Source: Solidesulfovibrio alcoholivorans DSM 5433 (GTDB lineage: Bacteria; Desulfobacterota; Desulfovibrionia; Desulfovibrionales; Desulfovibrionaceae). From it: a stretch of 64,000 nucleotides of DNA. This document shows, piece after piece, positions 60,202 through 64,000 of the stretch. The stretch lies in contig NZ_JNJA01000001.1 of assembly GCF_000702665.1 (NCBI RefSeq), positions 124,001-188,000 on the forward strand. The letters run 5' to 3'. The stretch's first letter is position 1, and every line of letters begins with the position of its first letter. Both the position numbers and the translations under genes were made by a program. The notes under the pieces were generated by a model. It was given only the letters and a program-made list of their open reading frames with translations, did not search any database and had not been told where the DNA came from.

Positions 60202-61845
60202 TTAGGCCTCCTGCTTGAGCCAGGTCTTGAGCAGGGTCATGGACTGTTCCATGTTTTCCTCGAACAACTGGAGCGCCAGGTTCTTGGCCAGCTCGAACTG
60301 CTTGGCGCTTTCGAGCATGGGGGTTTCCTCGCCTTCTTCGCCGGGCTCGGCCAGGGCCAGCCGGGCCTCGCCTTCGGGCAGGCGTTCCAGGGTCTCGATC
60401 TCCTCTTCCGTGACCCGCGGCCGGATAAGCGCCAGGACCACGGGCCGCACGACCAGGATGAGGAAGAGGAACAGCAGCAGCCCGTTGAGGAACGGCTTGC
60501 CCAGACGCTGGGCGTATTCCAGCATGGTCTGCACCAGGCTCGGCTCGCCCGATCCGTCGGGAGCGCCGAACTCGAAGCTCGACACCTGCACCTCGTCGCC
60601 GCGGGACGGGTCGAGGCCCGCCGCCCGGGCCACCACCGCCTTGATGCGCTCGAGCTCCTCGGCCTTGCGCGGCACGAACGTGTAGGTATTCTTGCCCTCG
60701 ACCTTCTCGTAGGTCCCGTCCACGATAACCGCTAAGGACTGGCGCTTCAAGTCGCCCACCGGCGTGACGACGTTTTGCTCTTCCTTGTTGATCTCGAAGT
60801 TGGTGGTGCTGGCCGTGCGGTTGGACTTCTGGGTGGATTCGGTGCCGGAATAGCCTTCGCCGCGAAAGTTGGTGTTGGGCACGGCCGCGCCGCCGCCGCG
60901 CGGGGTGGTGGTCACGCCAGAGGGGTCCACGGCCGCCGTGCCGGAGGTCGATTCCTCGCTCTTCTGCTCGCTGCGCACCACGGTGGCGTTGGGGTCGTAG
61001 AGCTCCTTGCGGATGGTGCGCTGGCTGAAATCCAGGTCGACGTTGGCTTTGACGAGGGCGCGGCCGGGGCCGACGATGGGGGTCAGGAGCTGCTCGATGC
61101 GGTTTTCCAGGTTGGATTCGTAGGTGTTCTTGAATTCGAACTGGGTGGTGGACATGCCGCCGAGGCCGCCGTCGCTGCGCGGCTGGTACAGGGCCTGGCC
61201 GGTGGTGTCGGTGACGGTGATGTGTTCGGGGGTGAGCCCTTCCACGGACATGGACACCAGATTGACGATGCCCTGGAGCTGCTTGGCGTCAAGTTTTTGG
61301 CCGCGCTTGAGCGTCAGTACCACCGAGGCCGAGGCCTGCTTCTGCTCCTCGATAAAAAGGCTCTTCTGCGGCAGTACCAGATGCACCCGCGCCTTTTCCA
61401 CCTGCGGAAATTCGGTGATGGTGCGCGAAAGCTCGCCCTGGAGCGCCCGGGTGTAGTTGATGCGCTGCACGAAATCCGTCTGCCCGACCTTGAGCTGGTC
61501 GAAAAGCTCGAAGCCCACGCCCTGGCCGTGCATCACGCCTTCGCCCGCTACCTTCAGGCGCTGCTCGTAGACCGCCTCGGCCGGCACGAGCACCGTCCTG
61601 CCGCCGTCGCGCAGTTCGTAGGGCGTCTTGGAAGCCTTGAGCAGCTCCACCACCCGGGCCGCGTCCTCGGGGGCGAGGTTGGTGTAAAGGACGCGCATTT
61701 CCGGCTGGTTGAGGAAATAGATCATCACCAGGAAGGCTGCCGCCGTGGACAGGGCCAAGCCGGCCAGCATCACGCGCTGGGCATTGCTGCGGTTGGACCA
61801 GTACTGGATGAGCTTTTCGAAATTCTGCTTGAGAAAAGGGGGCAT
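60202..61845 (-). CDS. fliF: Flagellar M-ring protein FliF
   Basis: 547 residues. Two transmembrane segments: about 25-45 (VMLAGLALSTAAAFLVMIYF) and about 445-465 (FLNGLLLFLFLILVVRPVVL). The periplasmic part has the YscJ-type ring-building motif (NYTRALQGELSRTITEFPQV, VDLDFSQRTIRKELYD). The last ~80 residues are cytoplasmic and bind FliG. It forms the MS ring. Confidence 0.96.
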   Translation of the reverse strand: MPPFLKQNFEKLIQYWSNRSNAQRVMLAGLALSTAAAFLVMIYFLNQPEMRVLYTNLAPEDAARVVELLKASKTPYELRDGGRTVLVPAEAVYEQRLKVAGEGVMHGQGVGFELFDQLKVGQTDFVQRINYTRALQGELSRTITEFPQVEKARVHLVLPQKSLFIEEQKQASASVVLTLKRGQKLDAKQLQGIVNLVSMSVEGLTPEHITVTDTTGQALYQPRSDGGLGGMSTTQFEFKNTYESNLENRIEQLLTPIVGPGRALVKANVDLDFSQRTIRKELYDPNATVVRSEQKSEESTSGTAAVDPSGVTTTPRGGGAAVPNTNFRGEGYSGTESTQKSNRTASTTNFEINKEEQNVVTPVGDLKRQSLAVIVDGTYEKVEGKNTYTFVPRKAEELERIKAVVARAAGLDPSRGDEVQVSSFEFGAPDGSGEPSLVQTMLEYAQRLGKPFLNGLLLFLFLILVVRPVVLALIRPRVTEEEIETLERLPEGEARLALAEPGEEGEETPMLESAKQFELAKNLALQLFEENMEQSMTLLKTWLKQEA

Positions 61846-61886
61846 GGCGTTTCTCCGGGCGGACGTCCGTTAGGAATGCTGGGCCG

Positions 61887-62216
61887 TTAGAACTGCATCT
61901 TCACCAGTTCTTTATACGCTTCGAGCACCTTGCCGCGCACGGTCGTGGTCATCTGCATGGCGAGTCCCGCCTTTTGCAGATTGATCATCAGCTCGTGGAC
62001 GTTCTGCGTCTGGCCCGAGGCGAAGGACTCGACCATGTCGCTCTTCTGGTTTTGCATGTCGTTGACGGTCTTGAGCGAATCCATGAGCTTGGTGCCGAAC
62101 CCTTCGGTCGGGGCCGCGCCCGGCTTGGCCAGGGTGCGCGACACCTCGCCGTCGATGGCGGCGGTGTTCGCCATGGCGTTGCGGTAGGCGGAAAGGGCGA
62201 TGGGGGAAATGGCCAT
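61887..62216 (-). CDS. fliE: Flagellar hook-basal body protein FliE
   Basis: 109 residues with GGAGG before the ATG. The C-terminal pattern QNVHELMINLQKAGLAMQMT and GKVLEAYKELVKMQF is characteristic of FliE, which joins the MS ring to the rod. Confidence 0.94.
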   Translation of the reverse strand: MAISPIALSAYRNAMANTAAIDGEVSRTLAKPGAAPTEGFGTKLMDSLKTVNDMQNQKSDMVESFASGQTQNVHELMINLQKAGLAMQMTTTVRGKVLEAYKELVKMQF

Positions 62217-62228
62217 GGGAAACCTCCG

Positions 62229-62669
62229 TTACTTGCCGATTTCCAGGGCTTTGTTGAACATGTTCTTGACGGTGCCGATGGACGAGCTCGACGCTTCGTA
62301 GCTGCGCATGGCCGTGATCATATTGGCCATTTCCTCGACCACGTTGATGTCGGGGTAGGCCACGTAGCCGTCGGCGTTGGCGTCGGGGTGGCCGGGCTCG
62401 TACTGCATGCGGAAGGGACGGTTGTCGTTGACGATGCCCGTCACCTTGACGCCCGCCAGCTCCCGGTCCTGGGCCGTCTGCATGGCCTTGGAAAACGGCG
62501 CGTCCAGGGGGGTGGATTCGAGCATCACGGATTTGCGCACGTAGGGGCCGCCGCCGTTGACCGTGCGCGTGGTCCTGATGTTGGCCAGGTTCATGGAGAC
62601 CGTGTTCATCAGGGTGCGCTGGGCGGACATGCCCGACGCCCCGATATCCATTGCGCTGAAGAGATCCAT
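62229..62669 (-). CDS. flgC: Flagellar basal-body rod protein FlgC
   Basis: 146 residues. N-terminus SAMDIGASGMSAQRTLMNTV and NLANIRTTRTVNGGGPYVRK, C-terminus VNVVEEMANMITAMRSYEAS, all typical of FlgC proximal rod. One base separates it from the flgB stop. Confidence 0.96.
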   Translation of the reverse strand: MDLFSAMDIGASGMSAQRTLMNTVSMNLANIRTTRTVNGGGPYVRKSVMLESTPLDAPFSKAMQTAQDRELAGVKVTGIVNDNRPFRMQYEPGHPDANADGYVAYPDINVVEEMANMITAMRSYEASSSSIGTVKNMFNKALEIGK

Positions 62670-62670
62670 G

Positions 62671-63081
62671 CTACTTGCCTCCGTCCGTGATGACCCGTTG
62701 CAGGCCTTCGAAACTCTTCTTGGTGATGTCCGTCAGAGCGTTGTACATGAGGGTGTTCTTCGCCATGATCGACATTTCTTTATCCATATTCACGCTGTCC
62801 AGGCCCGCGACCACCCTGGGCTTCCAACCCATCTCCAGGTTGCCCTGGAAACCGGCGGCGGAAAACGCCGACGGCAGGTGACTGCCCGAGGTGCGCGTCA
62901 TCTTGCCGTGTTCGTCGAGGTCGAGGGCGGATTGCAGCTCCTTCTCGAACTCCAGCCGGCGCGCCTTGAACGAGGGGACGTCCTGGTTGGCCAGGTTGGT
63001 CATGACGACATTCTGACGGTCCAGGCGCAGGTCCATGACCTTGCCAAGAAGCGCTATGTTATCTGGATACATTGATTTCAT
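62671..63081 (-). CDS. flgB: Flagellar basal-body rod protein FlgB
   Basis: 136 residues with GGAGGG before the ATG. Pattern LGKVMDLRLDRQNVVMTNLA, NQDVPSFKARRLEFEKELQ and MAKNTLMYNALTDITKKSFE is typical of FlgB. First gene of the operon flgB-flgC-fliE-fliF-fliG-fliH-fliI. A sigma-54-type promoter lies upstream. Confidence 0.95.
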   Translation of the reverse strand: MKSMYPDNIALLGKVMDLRLDRQNVVMTNLANQDVPSFKARRLEFEKELQSALDLDEHGKMTRTSGSHLPSAFSAAGFQGNLEMGWKPRVVAGLDSVNMDKEMSIMAKNTLMYNALTDITKKSFEGLQRVITDGGK

Positions 63082-63147
63082 GCCGTTTTTCCCTCCTGAT
63101 TCCAGGTGCCGGCCCCGGCGGACCGGCCGTTGTCGCCACTGTACTGG

Positions 63148-63162
63148 GCAAAAAGCGTTCCA
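63148..63162 (-). promoter_or_regulatory. Sigma-54-type promoter of the flagellar operon
   Basis: On the minus strand TGGAACG-CTTT-TTGC matches the -24/-12 consensus TGGCACG-N4-TTGC with one mismatch. It is 66 bases upstream of the flgB start. Confidence 0.65.
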
Positions 63163-63301
63163 GCGCGAAACCCTTCCCCGCGGCGACCAGGCATTTTTTG
63201 CCCAACACCCAGTTTCACTTTCTCATAAAACCATGCGGCAAAACCGGTCGTTCCGTGCCGAAACGCCGCGCAGACCCGCGATTGTCCCGGCCGTCAGCCG
63301 C

Positions 63302-63317
63302 TGGCACGGGGCTTGCT
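63302..63317 (+). promoter_or_regulatory. Sigma-54-type promoter of the TPR gene
   Basis: TGGCACG-GGGC-TTGCT, an exact match to the -24/-12 consensus, 143 bases before the ATG at 63461. Confidence 0.75.
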
Positions 63318-63460
63318 TCGGTCTTCGTGCCCGGCAGGACGCGCCGCCGGCGCCGGCCCCACAGGCCGCCAAGACGCGAAAAAAAACGGCGCAGGGATTG
63401 CGCGCCAACCGGCGATGCCGCCGCCACGGCACAACGCGGCGTCGGGAACGGAGGGGAATC

Positions 63461-64000
63461 ATGAGTGGGCAGCTGGATTACGAAATCAACAAGGAACTCG
63501 GCGAGTGCTACCTTTTCATGGGCGACCTGGACAAGGCCGAGGAGTACTACACCAAGGCCATGAGCAATAACGGCATCCATTCGGATCCGTATCTGGGCCT
63601 GGCCACCATCGCCGTGCAGCGCGGACAGCTCGAGGACGCCATGCACCTGTACCGCAAAGCGTCGAGCATCGAAGCCGACGACCGGGCGCTCTCCGGCATG
63701 GCACTTATCGAAATGGAACGCGGCGAACGCGCCGAGGCCTTCACCCATTTCAAGGGCGCGCTCACCCGCAACCCGGAAAACCTCGTGGCCCTTTTCGGAC
63801 TCGTGCGCCTGGCCCACGCCGACGCCCGCATCAAGGAGGTCCTGCCCTACCTGCAGGACTACCTCACCATGGACCCCGCCAAGCACGAAGTGCGCTTCAC
63901 CCTGGCCGGCTGCCTGGTCAGCCTCGGCCGCCACGCCGAGGCCGGCACGCAGCTCGACGCCATCCTCGCCCAGGACCCCGGCAACGACGCCGCCCGCGAA
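63461..64000 (+). CDS. TPR-repeat protein, 5' part (runs off the window)
   Basis: The frame from the ATG at 63461 (GGAGGGG upstream) stays open for all 180 codons to the window edge. TPR units are clear: LGECYLFMGDLDKAEEYYTK, LGLATIAVQRGQLEDAMHLY, GMALIEMERGERAEAFTHFK and onwards with 34-residue spacing. No signal peptide is seen. The perfect sigma-54-type promoter upstream suggests co-regulation with flagella; a role in motility or glycosylation is likely but unproven. Confidence 0.82.
   Translation, partial: MSGQLDYEINKELGECYLFMGDLDKAEEYYTKAMSNNGIHSDPYLGLATIAVQRGQLEDAMHLYRKASSIEADDRALSGMALIEMERGERAEAFTHFKGALTRNPENLVALFGLVRLAHADARIKEVLPYLQDYLTMDPAKHEVRFTLAGCLVSLGRHAEAGTQLDAILAQDPGNDAARE

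Larger units (their letters stand above)
63082..63460. other. Divergent control region between the flagellar operon and the TPR gene
   Basis: 379 bases. It holds two sigma-54-like promoters pointing away from each other (63148-63162 minus, 63302-63317 plus). No other ORF of note. Enhancer sites for a FlrC-type activator are expected between them but cannot be assigned. Confidence 0.6.

Noticed and set aside
1..64000. tRNA, rRNA or CRISPR arrays
   Set aside because: No cloverleaf-like T-loop sequence, rRNA signature or evenly spaced direct repeats were seen by eye.

Overview
The window is about 64 kb of GC-rich bacterial chromosome and looks like a Desulfovibrio-type sulfate reducer (Desulfovibrionaceae, Solidesulfovibrio/D. 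magneticus-like). That placement is an inference. It rests on the base composition, a Desulfovibrio-type outer-membrane porin, the flgB-flgC-fliE-fliF-fliG-fliH-fliI order, a PreP-like M16 peptidase, an OmpA protein carrying a vWA domain, and the style of the intergenic GC-rich hairpin repeats. About 57 protein genes are called. No rRNA, tRNA, CRISPR array or complete mobile element was seen.

Layout. 0-9.8 kb: the end of an AsmA-like envelope protein, two glycosyltransferases, a LysM lipoprotein, an unusual cysteine-rich lipoprotein and an M23 peptidase. 10.3-14.4 kb: a CheV / atypical ABC transporter / cyclic-nucleotide-binding unit. 14.4-22.4 kb: methyltransferase, proB, a ComB-family phosphatase, an HD-GYP protein, a zinc-ribbon protein, an aminotransferase, a dynamin-like GTPase and a degenerate HsdR-N protein. 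22.4-28.2 kb: a repeat-rich intergenic stretch, an M16 peptidase, a vWA-OmpA protein and a LysM protein. 28.3-42.4 kb: housekeeping genes (FAH hydrolase, sppA, rpsA, rimO, rdgB, pyrF, an AmiC-type amidase, glmS) plus a glycosyltransferase and a histidine kinase. 42.4-48.5 kb: an AmiS/UreI-like channel with a porin, a low-GC phage-like orphan, cardiolipin synthase and a PRC-barrel protein. 48.7-52.2 kb: a compact minus-strand unit with ThiS/ThiF-like proteins, a thioesterase, a lipoprotein and a GAF protein. 52.5-57.1 kb: two outer-membrane barrels flanking a choloylglycine-hydrolase family enzyme, then an MFS transporter. 57.1-63.1 kb: the flagellar basal-body/export operon, with divergent sigma-54-type promoters next to a TPR gene that runs off the end.

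How the genes work together. The main themes are envelope and surface biology (glycosyltransferases, LysM proteins, peptidases, porins, glmS, amidase, cardiolipin synthase) and motility/signalling (CheV, HD-GYP, histidine kinase, flagellar operon). There is no obvious island. The most unusual items are: the ABC ATPase whose region between Walker A and the signature motif carries three Q-loop-like segments; the lipoprotein ending in four CX3C pairs; the ThiS/ThiF cluster with an unknown 99-residue partner; the barrel-hydrolase-barrel-MFS cluster; the phage-like orphan beside a perfect 40-bp palindrome; and several recurring hairpin arrays at gene 3' ends.
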